Shown piece by piece: positions 43,428-51,924 of a stretch of DNA of 64,000 bases. Source of the stretch: CBDDBU01 sp965226045 (GTDB taxonomy: Bacteria; Pseudomonadota; Alphaproteobacteria; VGEJ01); contig CBDDBU010000024.1 of NCBI GenBank assembly GCA_965226045.1, positions 196,174-260,173 of the forward strand. The letters are read 5' to 3'. Below the pieces are notes generated by a model. The model worked only from the letters and a program-made list of their open reading frames with translations, made no database searches and was not told the DNA's origin. Position 1 is the stretch's first letter, and each line of letters starts with the position of its first letter. The position numbers and the translations under genes were made by a program.

Positions 43428-44381
43428 ATGCCGGATACCACCGCCCAGGGTGTGCTCAAGTATGTTTCCGAAGGCCAGCTCGAGCGCACGCTGCGCCAAG
43501 GGCGCTTCGCGGTCACAGCCGAGATCACGCCGCCGCTCTCATCGGACCCGAATGCGCTGCTCGACAAGGCGCGGCCACTGCGCGGCCTGGTCGACGGCGT
43601 CAACGTCACCGATGGCGCCAGTGCGCGCACCCACATGGCGAGTCTGGCGGCGGCAGCCATCCTCGCCCGCGATGGCATCGAACCGGTGCTTCAGCTCAAC
43701 ACCCGCGATTACAACCGCATCGCCTTGCAGAGCAGCCTGATCGGGGCGGCCGCTCTCGGCATCCACAATGTCCTTTGTCTGACCGGCGATTGTCCCGAGG
43801 CCGGCGACCAGCCCGATGCCAAAGCGGTCTTCGACCTCAAGAGCAGCGAGCTGGTGGCCTGCGCCGCCACTATGCGTGATGAGGCCAAGCTGCCTTCAGG
43901 CCGCGCGATCGAGGTGCCGCCACGACTCTTCATAGGCGCCGCAGACGGCCCGATCGACCCGCCGCCTGACTGGAGACCCGAGGCACTTCTGGCCAAAATC
44001 GCCGCCGGCATCGATTTCGTTCAGACCCAATTTTGCTTCGATGCCGCGGTCGTTCGCCGCTATGCCGCGCGGCTGATCGAACTTGGGCTGACCGAGCACC
44101 TCTTCGTCTTGATTGGGATCGGCCCCCTGGCCTCGGCGCGCTCGGCGCTCTGGATGCGCGCGCACTTGTTCGGCACGATCATTCCTGATTCGCTGATCGA
44201 CCGTTTAGAGAGCGCCGAGGACGAGCGAGCTGAGGGCCAGCGCATCTGCGTCGAACTTATCGCCGAGCTTCGGGATATCCCCGGCGTGGCCGGCGCGCAT
44301 CTGATGGCCCCGCTCAATGCCGCGGCGGTCCCCCTGGTTATCGAGGAATCGGGTGTGCGGCGCGCGAGCGCCCCAAGCTAG
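43428..44381 (+). CDS. Methylenetetrahydrofolate reductase family protein
   Basis: 317 residues forming a single TIM barrel of the MTHFR family: RFAVTAEITPPLSSDPNALL at the start, VDGVNVTDGASARTHMASLA, PVLQLNTRDYNRIALQSSLI, NVLCLTGDCPEAGDQP, and FVQTQFCFDAAVVRRYAARL. Such proteins reduce methylene-THF to methyl-THF with FAD. The sequence departs from classical MetF, so it may be the variant that works with other partners. It is followed on the other strand by a methyltransferase-like gene. Confidence 0.88.
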   Translation: MPDTTAQGVLKYVSEGQLERTLRQGRFAVTAEITPPLSSDPNALLDKARPLRGLVDGVNVTDGASARTHMASLAAAAILARDGIEPVLQLNTRDYNRIALQSSLIGAAALGIHNVLCLTGDCPEAGDQPDAKAVFDLKSSELVACAATMRDEAKLPSGRAIEVPPRLFIGAADGPIDPPPDWRPEALLAKIAAGIDFVQTQFCFDAAVVRRYAARLIELGLTEHLFVLIGIGPLASARSALWMRAHLFGTIIPDSLIDRLESAEDERAEGQRICVELIAELRDIPGVAGAHLMAPLNAAAVPLVIEESGVRRASAPS

Positions 44382-44395
44382 CTCGGCGTGGGCGC

Positions 44396-45580
44396 CTACG
44401 GCTGGCGCCGGCTGACAGCGAAGGACTCGTCGTTGAACCACAGGCCGTTGTATTTCTGCAACACCCGCCGCGTCGGCGCGAGGTAGGCGCCGCTGGTCAT
44501 CGCTTCGGTCAGCTGGCGATCGTCGATCTGGGCGACATACGCCGCCGCGTTCCATGCCGCGAGCAGCGTCGAGGTGCCGATACTGCTGAGCTCCGAAGGC
44601 AAGAAGTGCAGGTTGTATCGGAAGATCGATCGATTGTCGGGATAGCCGTGGAATCGCAGGTCCGGATGGGCATCCTCCAGGACCCCGCGCATATTGTCGA
44701 TCAGAGCCTCCCGCCCGGTCTGGAATGGCGCCTCATCGGGCCACAGCTCATTGATGATCTCCATGCCAGGATCGTTGCCGTAAGATTGGATCACCAACAT
44801 ACGGCCGCCGGGCCGAATCGCTCGGGCGAGCGGCGCCAACACATTGCGGACCTTGGCCTCGGCGTCGAGACGGGCGCGAAACGGCTGCGAGGCCATGACC
44901 AGGTCGTAACCATGTTCCTGGCGCCCCGGCTGTGGGATGACACGATCGAGCTGGAAACGCTGATCCTCGCGATAGAGCACCAGGACCGAGGGGCGGACGT
45001 AGAGCGGATTGCCGGTGCGCTCGCTCGAACGCACTTGCCAACCCTCCGCCAGCGTCGGCTGCAAGTTCCTGATTTGCGCGTCGAAGTCGTGCGCGCTGTT
45101 GCCGCTTAGGGGTACGTCGAACCAGTTGAGCTGCGCCGCAGCCTTGGCGGAGTTCGGGATCAGCCCCGGCGCCTCTGCATAATACAGATTGGTGAGCACC
45201 AATACCGTCTGCGGATGCTCGCAGAATCGATCCGCCATCTTCTCGAGGCTGAGCCGGACATCCTCAAGGCTAATTTCCTTGCCGACAACGAACAACGGTA
45301 CGGTCGGAAACTGGCTATGCGCGTGACGCAGCACACGTGTGAGCACGGTCGCGTCGCCCATGCCGGCATCGAAAATGCGTAGCGCCGGCGGCGACGGCGC
45401 GAGCTGCGCAAGCTCCTGGCCGACCTGTTCTGCGACCACCCACTTCTCACTGCACGTGGTGACGAACAGCAAGTATTTTTCGCGATTGTCGAAGAAGCGG
45501 AAGTGCGCCGCGCCCTGATCAGGCGTCGCGGCGGCGTCACTTTCGTGAGGCGCCGCAGCCGACGTGACCTTTGCTGTCAC
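44396..45580 (-). CDS. SAM-dependent methyltransferase-like protein
   Basis: 394 residues. A class I SAM-binding motif is visible in LRIFDAGMGDATVLTRVLR (about 69-87), and a later GGRMLVIQSYGNDPGMEIIN (about 255) matches the post-II strand. The start FFDNREKYLLFVTTCSEKWV and the end VLQKYNGLWFNDESFAVSRR look conserved. The substrate is unknown. A plain regulator or non-methylating SAM-fold protein remains possible. It is convergent with the metF-like gene, 15 bases apart. Confidence 0.7.
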   Translation of the reverse strand: MTAKVTSAAAPHESDAAATPDQGAAHFRFFDNREKYLLFVTTCSEKWVVAEQVGQELAQLAPSPPALRIFDAGMGDATVLTRVLRHAHSQFPTVPLFVVGKEISLEDVRLSLEKMADRFCEHPQTVLVLTNLYYAEAPGLIPNSAKAAAQLNWFDVPLSGNSAHDFDAQIRNLQPTLAEGWQVRSSERTGNPLYVRPSVLVLYREDQRFQLDRVIPQPGRQEHGYDLVMASQPFRARLDAEAKVRNVLAPLARAIRPGGRMLVIQSYGNDPGMEIINELWPDEAPFQTGREALIDNMRGVLEDAHPDLRFHGYPDNRSIFRYNLHFLPSELSSIGTSTLLAAWNAAAYVAQIDDRQLTEAMTSGAYLAPTRRVLQKYNGLWFNDESFAVSRRQP

Positions 45581-45804
45581 AACATTAGTCTCCCTATGCG
45601 AGGGGTGAGATTATCGGGGAGCGGCCTCCGCCTCGCAACACGGGCCCCAGATCGATCGAGCTTTCTCGCCTCGTGCGAAGGCGCCACCATGCGCCGAATC
45701 GAGACGCGGCTAGACCCGCGAAGCGCACCAGCCATGCCAACACAAAACACGCCCCATCGCAAAAACAGCCGCGTCTGTACCGGCTGCCCAACTGCCTCAA
45801 GGCC

Positions 45805-46238
45805 ATGGCTAGAGGCGGTCGGCCGCCTCCCGAGACGCTCGATATCGGCGTTATCGACGAGGTCGAGTGGACGCCGGACAATCACGCCGAGCTACTCGAC
45901 AAATACCTCGACAAGCTCCTTGCCTACCACGATTGGGCGACCGGGGCGCCCCACGCCGAACGCTCCGCCGCCTTCTCCGCCATGAACCGGATCGCCGAGG
46001 AGATCCGGCAGCGCGGTGGCCAATCCGATTATCCGCTCACAGCGCGCTTCGCCAGCTCGCTCGTCGACTTCACCTCGGTCGGCACCGAACGCACCGACAA
46101 CTACCTGAAGATCGTCACGGCCCACATCGACGCCATGCGGGCCATCGTCCACGGCGGCATCAAGGGTGACAGGGGCGCGGTCGGCGCCGAGTGTTACAAT
46201 CGCTCCGCCAAGCGATCCACCGGTATTCACGACCATGA
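45805..46238 (+). pseudogene. Hypothetical helical (HPt-like) protein, C-terminal frameshift
   Basis: From ATG 45805 (an upstream ATG at 45673 is in frame) the protein reads LDIGVIDEVEWTPDNHAELL, then AFSAMNRIAEEIRQRGGQSD, YPLTARFASSLVDFTSV and VTAHIDAMRAIVHGGIKGD. This resembles small all-helical alphaproteobacterial proteins of unknown role. Near 46193 the expected ending (LQSLRQAIHRYSRP, stop at 46236-46238) lies in another frame, so one base is missing. As written the frame ends at 46245, at the left end of an IS5 element. Confidence 0.6.
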
Positions 46239-46244
46239 TCGCTA

Positions 46245-46758
46245 GGTTCTGTATTCATAAAGGGGGTTCGCTTGAGAGGCGACTTGTAATTCAAGCTTCC
46301 AAACGACGGAGGCTTGAACGATGGCTCGATTTGACCTTGCGGATGCGGAGTGGGGGATCATGGCGCCTCTGTTGCCGAACAAGCCGCGCGGGGTGCCGCG
46401 CCAGGATGATCGGCGGGTTCTCAATGGCATCTTCTTCATTTTGCGCACGGGCTCGCCATGGGCGCGACCTGCCTGAGCGGTACGGGCCCTACACGACGGT
46501 CTATAACCGTTTCAACCGATGGGCCAAGAAAGGCGTGTGGCTGAGGATATTCGAGGCACTGGCGGAACAATCGCCGGCTTCGCTGCATCTGATTGACACC
46601 TCGATTGTCCGCGCCCACCAGCACGCCGCTGGCGGTAAAAAGGGGGCGCCGATAACGCCATCGGCCGTTCTCGTGGAGGATTGAGGGCCGCCTATGGCCT
46701 GCCGGTCCGTCTCGTGCTGACGCCCGGCCAGGCTTCCGACAAAACGACGTTCCCGGTG
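46245..46758 (+). mobile_element. IS5-family element, 3' truncated by IS21
   Basis: The left end lies near 46245 (GGTTCTGTATTCATAA). About 510 bases of an IS5-type element remain before it is cut at 46758 by IS21 copy 2. The right half is not found on the other side of the IS21, which shows that DNA was lost or rearranged there. Confidence 0.75.
46321..46758 (+). pseudogene. IS5-family transposase, truncated
   Basis: The start MARFDLADAEWGIMAPLLPN is clear. The frame then shifts near 46410-46465 to DLPERYGPYTTVYNRFNRWA, followed by LIDTSIVRAHQHAAGGKKGA with the catalytic Asp. Another frame holds SRGGLRAAYGLPVRLVLTPG, then QASDKTTFPV up to the IS21. IS5 subgroups use two overlapping frames, so the second change may be natural; the first and the truncation are not. 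Dead copy. Confidence 0.85.
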
Positions 46759-46871
46759 TGGAACGGCGTGCAAAGTTGACCCCTGTTGAGGGGTGATCGG
46801 CGTCCAAATTTGCCCCCCTGAGCCTGGCTAGTCCAAGTCACCTCGTTTTTGGGCGGACGAGGTGGTGGGGG

Positions 46872-48014
46872 ATGTTGGTCGTGGAGACGATAGCGCGGAT
46901 CCGGCGGGAGTATTTCGTCAAGGGGAAGCCGATCAAGGAGATCGTGCGGGACGTGAAGGTCTCGCGCAACACGGTGCGCAAGGTGATCCGTTCGCAGGCG
47001 ACGGCGTTCACCTACGACCGGCGGGTCCAGCCGATGCCGAAGCTGGGGCCGTGGACGGCCGAGCTGGAGCGGATGCTGGAGGCCAACGAGACCAAGTCGA
47101 AGCGGGAGCGGCTGACGCTGCTACGGATCTCCGAAGCCCTCGAGGGTCTGGGCTATGGCGGCGGCTACGACGCGGTGCGGCGCTACGCCAAGGCGTGGCG
47201 GTGGCGCCGTTCGGCATCGACGGCGCAGACCTATGTGCCGTTGGTGTTCTCGCCGGGCGAGGCCTATCAGTTCGACTGGAGCCACGAGTACGTGGTGCTG
47301 GCGGGGGTGACGACCAAGGTCAAGGTCGCGCACGTCCGGCTGTGCCACAGCCGAATGTTCTTCGTCCGCGCTTATCCGCGCGAGAGCCAGGAGATGGTGT
47401 TCGACGCCCACGACCGGGCATTCCGGCTGTTCCAGGGTGCCTGCCGGCGAGGCATCTACGACAACATGAAGACGGCGGTGCAGACCGTCCTCATCGGCAA
47501 GGAGCGCGCGTTCAACCGGCGCTTCGTGCAGATGTGTGGCCACTACCTGGTCGAACCGACAGCATGCACGCCGGGAGCGGGATGGGAGAAGGGGCAGGTC
47601 GAGAACCAGGTCGGGATCATCCGCGGTCGGTTCTTCACCCCGCGGCTGCGCTTCAAGACCTACGACGAGCTCAACGCCTGGCTCTTGGACCAGTGCGTCG
47701 CCTACGCCCGGGGTCATCCCCACCCGGTGTTCAAGGACAGGACTGTCTGGCAGGTGTTCGAGGACGAGCGTCCGTCCCTGGTCGGCTATCGCGGGCCGTT
47801 CGACGGCTTCCACGCGGTCCCGGCGTCGGTGTCGAAGACCTGCCTGGTGCGCTTCGACAGCAACAAGTACAGCGTGGCGGCGCGCGCCGTCGGCCGTCCG
47901 GTCGAGGTCCATGCCTACGCCGATCGCATCGTCATCCGCCAGGACGGCGAGATCGTCGCCGAGCATGCCCGGCGCTTCGGCCGCGACCAGACCGTCTATG
48001 ACCCGTGGCACTAG
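46872..48014 (+). CDS. istA: IS21 transposase IstA, N-terminal part ending at an in-frame TAG (copy 2)
   Basis: 380 residues, equal to copy 1 except one noticed residue (RRSAST in place of RRWAST near residue 113, one base). The HTH, the three acidic residues and the terminal YDPWH before TAG are all the same. The TAG lies at 48012-48014. That a copy which moved recently still carries it argues that the split form can support transposition or that it is supplied in trans. Confidence 0.92.
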   Translation: MLVVETIARIRREYFVKGKPIKEIVRDVKVSRNTVRKVIRSQATAFTYDRRVQPMPKLGPWTAELERMLEANETKSKRERLTLLRISEALEGLGYGGGYDAVRRYAKAWRWRRSASTAQTYVPLVFSPGEAYQFDWSHEYVVLAGVTTKVKVAHVRLCHSRMFFVRAYPRESQEMVFDAHDRAFRLFQGACRRGIYDNMKTAVQTVLIGKERAFNRRFVQMCGHYLVEPTACTPGAGWEKGQVENQVGIIRGRFFTPRLRFKTYDELNAWLLDQCVAYARGHPHPVFKDRTVWQVFEDERPSLVGYRGPFDGFHAVPASVSKTCLVRFDSNKYSVAARAVGRPVEVHAYADRIVIRQDGEIVAEHARRFGRDQTVYDPWH

Positions 48015-48383
48015 GTGCCCGTGCTGGCGAGGAAGCCCGGTGCGCTTCGTAACGGCGCGCCGTTCAAGGACTGGGCGCTGCCCGGCGCCCTGGGTCGCGT
48101 GCGCGTCCGGCTCGCCGGCCACGACGACGGCGACAGGCAGATGGTCGAGATCCTCACCGCCGTGCTGGCGGATGGGCTGGCGGCGGTGGAGGCCGCCTGT
48201 GCCGAGGCGCTCGCTGGCGGCGTGTGCAGCGCCGACGTCGTGCTCAACATCCTCAATCGTCGGCGCCAGCCGTCCGAGACGGCGCCGATCCCGACGCCCG
48301 CGAACCTGCGTCTTCGCTTTGAGCCGGTGGCCGATTGCACCCGCTACGACCGCTTGAGGGGGGTCGGCCATGGAGCGCCATGA
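48015..48383 (+). CDS. IstA C-terminal fragment after the TAG (copy 2)
   Basis: Same 122-residue frame as in copy 1, opening with GTG directly after TAG and ending inside istB. No base change was seen relative to copy 1, so it has not decayed since the two copies separated. Whether it is made by readthrough or reinitiation is open. Confidence 0.65.
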   Translation: MPVLARKPGALRNGAPFKDWALPGALGRVRVRLAGHDDGDRQMVEILTAVLADGLAAVEAACAEALAGGVCSADVVLNILNRRRQPSETAPIPTPANLRLRFEPVADCTRYDRLRGVGHGAP

Positions 48384-49098
48384 GGTCCTGGAGATGATGG
48401 CCGCACTCAAGCTCGCCGGCATGCGCGACGCGTTCGACGAGGTGCTCGCCGACGGCCTCAAGCGCCAGCATCCGATGCAGCGAATCATCGGCGAGCTGTT
48501 GAAGGCCGAGATCGCCGACAAGCAGGCGCGATCCATCAAGTACCAGATGAGTGGCGCCAAGCTGCCGCTGGCCAAGGAGCTGGCCGACTTCGACTTCACC
48601 GACACCCCGGTCAACGAGCCGCTGGTCCGCGAGTTGGCGGTCGGCGGCTTCCTGGCCAACCAGCGCAACGCCGTGCTGATCGGCGGCACCGGCACCGGCA
48701 AGAGCCATCTCGCCGTCGCCATCGCGCGGGCCTGCATCCGCGATGGCGCCCGGGGCCGCTTCTTCAACGTCGTCGACCTGGTCAACCGGCTCGAGGCCGA
48801 AGCCCGCGCCGGCCGCCAGGGCCGGCTCGCCGATCAGCTGGCCCGGCGCGACCTCGTCATCCTCGACGAGCTCGGCTACCTGCCCTTCGCCCAAACCGGA
48901 GGCCAGCTGCTGTTCCACCTCGTCAGCCGGCTCTACGAGCGCACCTCGATCATCGTCACCACCAACCTGACCTTCGGCGAATGGCCGTCCGTCTTCGGCG
49001 ACGCCAAGATGACCACCGCGCTCCTCGATCGTCTGACGCACCACTGCGAGATCATCGAGACCGGAAACGACTCCTGGCGCTTCAAGAATCGGTCCTAA
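48370..49098 (+). CDS. istB: IS21 helper ATPase IstB (copy 2)
   Basis: 242 residues, the same protein as in copy 1, with Walker A GGTGTGKSHLAVAIA and Walker B LVILDELGYLPFA. The start overlaps the previous frame by 14 bases. Intact. Confidence 0.95.
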   Translation: MERHEVLEMMAALKLAGMRDAFDEVLADGLKRQHPMQRIIGELLKAEIADKQARSIKYQMSGAKLPLAKELADFDFTDTPVNEPLVRELAVGGFLANQRNAVLIGGTGTGKSHLAVAIARACIRDGARGRFFNVVDLVNRLEAEARAGRQGRLADQLARRDLVILDELGYLPFAQTGGQLLFHLVSRLYERTSIIVTTNLTFGEWPSVFGDAKMTTALLDRLTHHCEIIETGNDSWRFKNRS

Positions 49099-49301
49099 AG
49101 GCAACCGATCCACCTGCGGCCCGGTCGCCCAGGTGGGCCCACAGGAACCTCCCACACGCGGTCCGCCGCCAGCCGCGTGGTGGGCGCGTCGGCCCGCGCG
49201 CGGGCCCCTCCTATGGACTACCTGTACGACCTCCGCCGTGCATCCCCAAAGGGGTCAACATTGCACGCCGATAGGGGGTCAATGTTCAACGCCGATTGAC
49301 A

Positions 49302-49757
49302 ATCGAGTGTATTGGTGTGGACCCACAGGCGCGAGGGATGGCACGCCCAGGCGTGGCGGATGGTCCAGTTGAGAAAATAGCCGCCCAGCCGGTGGCCGAT
49401 GAATTGCGGCATGATACCGAAATAGCACAGCTCGATCTCCGGCGGCTGGCGCCGGTCGAGCTCGGAAAAGCCGGCCGGCACGCCGCCTACATACAGAACG
49501 TTAATCTCGACCTGGTCGTCTTCGATGATGACCTTGAGGTCGCGATCGCTCAGGACCTTGCGCTCGGTCCAATGGTAGCCCTGGCCGACCTCGTCATAGA
49601 GGAACTTGTAGAAGGCGAGGGAAGGGTGCTCGACCCGCATCAGCGCTAGTTTGCCGAGCGGCGCGCGAAGTTCGGGCAGGGCGGGTGGCTCACGCATCTC
49701 GAGAAAGGTGATCACCGCCTCGATCAACGCTGGCGAATGGGGCGCGCCGCTGGCCAT
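49302..49757 (-). pseudogene. GNAT N-acetyltransferase, C-terminus removed by IS21
   Basis: From ATG 49757 (MASGAPHSPALIEAVITFLE) about 152 native residues remain. They include MRVEHPSLAFYKFLYDEVG, INVLYVGGVPAGFSELDRR, ELCYFGIMPQFIGHRLGGYF with the acetyl-CoA loop, and LWVHTNTLD, where the IS21 begins. In related proteins about 25 more residues follow (the NYQRAGF-type end). Read into the IS21 the frame adds foreign residues to 49218. The gene starts 4 bases after sseA, so they formed an operon. Confidence 0.85.
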
Positions 49758-49761
49758 GGCG

Positions 49762-50613
49762 TTAGAGTTCGAGCGGCAGGTCCGTGCGCCCGCCCCATTC
49801 GGTCCAGCTACCGTCATAGACCGCCGCGCCCTCGTGCCCGAGCAGGTGCAGGCCCAGCGCCAATATCGACGCGGTGATGCCCGAGCCGCAGCTGGTCGCC
49901 ACTGGCCGATCGAGGTCCACGCCCGCCCGGGCGAACGCCTCGCGAAGCTGGTCGAGTGGCAGGAAGGTCCCGTCGGCGCCGATCAGTTCGGTATAGGGCA
50001 GGCTTCGGCTGCCCGGGATGTGCCCACTTCGGATTCCCGGGCGTATCTCGGGCTCGCTGCCCGTGAACCGACCGTGGCTACGGGCATCGACGATTTGTTC
50101 GCCGTCGCCGCCGAGGGTAGCGCACACCTGGTCCACGGTACGCACCAGCTCGACGCGAACCGGAGGCGCATCGAACCGCTGTTCGTCCGTGGCCGCCTCG
50201 CCACCTTCGATGGGGCGCTTTTCGGCCTGCCACTTGGGCAGTCCGCCATCGAGAACCGACACGTTATCGTGGCCGAAGGCGCGAAACATCCACCACACCC
50301 GTGCGGCACTAAACAAACCCGCGCCGTCATAGGCGACAACGTGGTCGCCATTGCCGATGCCCAGCGCGCCCACCGCCGCGCCGAACGCCTCCGGCGTCGG
50401 CAACATGTGGGGCAGGGGGCTATCCTGATCGGAGGTGGCGTCAATATCGAAGAATCGCGCACCCGGAATGTGAGCGGCACGATACTCGGCCTTGGCGTCG
50501 CGGTTTTGCGGCGGGAGGTACCACGAGCCGTCGAGTACGCGCAGCCCCGCACTTCCTAGTCGCTCGCCGAGCCAGGACGTGGCTACGATCGCCGGGGGAT
50601 TTGGACTGGGCAT
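49762..50613 (-). CDS. sseA: 3-mercaptopyruvate/thiosulfate sulfurtransferase
   Basis: 283 residues with two rhodanese domains. Domain 1 includes VLDGSWYLPPQNRDAKAEYR and HIPGARFFDIDATSD; domain 2 has IVDARSHGRFTGSEPEIRPG and HIPGSRSLPYTELIG. The catalytic cysteine is in ATSCGSGITASILAL; the CGSGITA loop favours 3-mercaptopyruvate as the donor. It is intact, with an IS1182 copy just 14 bases upstream of its start, which may have replaced its promoter. Confidence 0.94.
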   Translation of the reverse strand: MPSPNPPAIVATSWLGERLGSAGLRVLDGSWYLPPQNRDAKAEYRAAHIPGARFFDIDATSDQDSPLPHMLPTPEAFGAAVGALGIGNGDHVVAYDGAGLFSAARVWWMFRAFGHDNVSVLDGGLPKWQAEKRPIEGGEAATDEQRFDAPPVRVELVRTVDQVCATLGGDGEQIVDARSHGRFTGSEPEIRPGIRSGHIPGSRSLPYTELIGADGTFLPLDQLREAFARAGVDLDRPVATSCGSGITASILALGLHLLGHEGAAVYDGSWTEWGGRTDLPLEL

Positions 50614-50705
50614 GGGAAAGCCTCGGCTAGCAGCCTGTCGGACTGAGGTCCGCGAGGATGGGTGTGGACGGATCGCGATGTGGAGAGGTCATGGGATCGA
50701 GCGCC

Positions 50706-50906
50706 TTTCGTGAGGACACGGAGTGCGGTCGCTTGGCCGCGCGTACCGCAGGGTGAGTATGCTCTTATGCCCTCTCGTGAGGGCACGAAGTACGTTCGCT
50801 TGCTCGCGCGTGCCGCAAGGCGAGCATACTCTTATTCCTTTTCGCGAGGTACGGAGTCCGACCGCCTGCTCAAGCGTATTGCAAGGTGAACATTCTCTTT
50901 ATGTTC
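50706..50906. repeat. Three 67-base imperfect tandem repeats in IS1182 copy B
   Basis: Same array as at 23401-23601, with only a couple of base differences noticed (for example AGTATGCTC for AGTATACTC). Its presence in both copies shows that it belongs to the element. Confidence 0.8.
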
Positions 50907-51924
50907 CAGGCCAGGGTCACCAGGTTCCATTCGCCCGTGACCTTGTCCAGGCCGCGTAGCGAGAACTGGCGGAAGCCCATGGCCGATTTGATGATGCCGA
51001 ACACCGGTTCCGGCGTTTGCTTGCGCAGGGCGTAGAGTTGCCGGCCCTCGGGCGTCGCCAGTCGATGTGTCATCGCTTCCAGCGGCGTCGGGTTCTCCGG
51101 GGGCGGCGGCGCGCCGGCGAAGCGGTCCTTCCAGGAGAGATGATGGCGTTCCCGGCCGGGCGTGATCAACGGCGCGATCTCGGCCTCGGCGCAGGCGTTC
51201 ACGTTGGCCTCGCTGAAGTAGCCGCTGTCCGCCAGCAGGGTCTCGGGCGCGCCCAGCGCCTCGGGAAGGCGGGCGAGCGCTTCCAGCGCCGGCTCGATTT
51301 GCCGCTTGTCGTTGGGGGCCTGGACCACGTCGTTGGTGACCACCAGCAGGCTGTCGGCCGCCACCAGGGCTTGGGCGTTGTAGGCCTGTTCGAAGCCGCC
51401 GCCGGCCACCGGCATGATGCGCGAGTCCGCGTCGGTCAGATTGACCTGGTCCTTCGGCCCGGGCCCGGCCACCGGCGGCTCGGGTGGACGGCCGCCCGGC
51501 TTGCGGCCCGTCTTCTCGGCCTTCTCCGCGCGCGCCTCGAGCTTCGCCTCGTACTCGGCCCGTTCCCGCTCAAGGCGTTCGCGCGCCCGCGCCTCGATCA
51601 CCGCCTTAGCCTCGGCGATGCGGGCCAGACGATCCTCGCGCCGGGCCAGTTCCTCGGGCACCGACATCCCGTCGGGCACATCCGCCCCATCGGCCGCCTC
51701 CGCCAACGCCATCAACTCCGCCACCTCGGCCTTCAACCGGGCTTCGAGCTCGCAGGCGTGTTTCCACGACAGCGCGCTGTGCCGGCTCGCGTTGGCGTGC
51801 ACCTTGGTGCCGTCCAGCGCCACCGTGCCGAGCTTCAGCACCCCGGCTTCCCGGGCCAGCAGCAGCACCTCGACGAACAGCCCTTCGATCCGGTCGAGAA
51901 AACGCCGCCGGAACGCGGCGATGG
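50870..51924 (-). pseudogene. IS1182-family transposase, N-terminus lost (copy B)
   Basis: Residues corresponding to about 112-452 of copy A are kept without frameshift, from the segment around ERIEGLFVEVLLLAREAG-like sequence to the stop. The N-terminal 110 residues, including the start, are cut off by IS256 at 51924 and largely deleted. An internal ATG at 51868 could begin a 332-residue product, but it would lack the N-terminal DNA-binding region. Confidence 0.9.

Larger units (their letters stand above)
46759..49301 (+). mobile_element. IS21-family element, copy 2 (2543 bp), no target duplication
   Basis: Identical in length and almost in sequence to copy 1. The left flank (TCCCGGTG) and right flank (ATCGAGTG) do not match, unlike copy 1. 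On the left it cuts an IS5 transposase, on the right a GNAT gene. The simplest explanation is recombination between two IS21 copies, or an IS-linked deletion, after insertion. Confidence 0.94.
50631..51924. mobile_element. IS1182-family element, copy B, left part
   Basis: Begins after CTAG (50627-50630) and matches copy A until 51924, where a type A IS256 is inserted (GGCGATGG then the IS256 end). The other end of this IS1182 is found at 56295-56374, followed by CTAG. About 300 bases of the element corresponding to 24620-24922 of copy A are missing, so it is a remnant. Confidence 0.9.
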
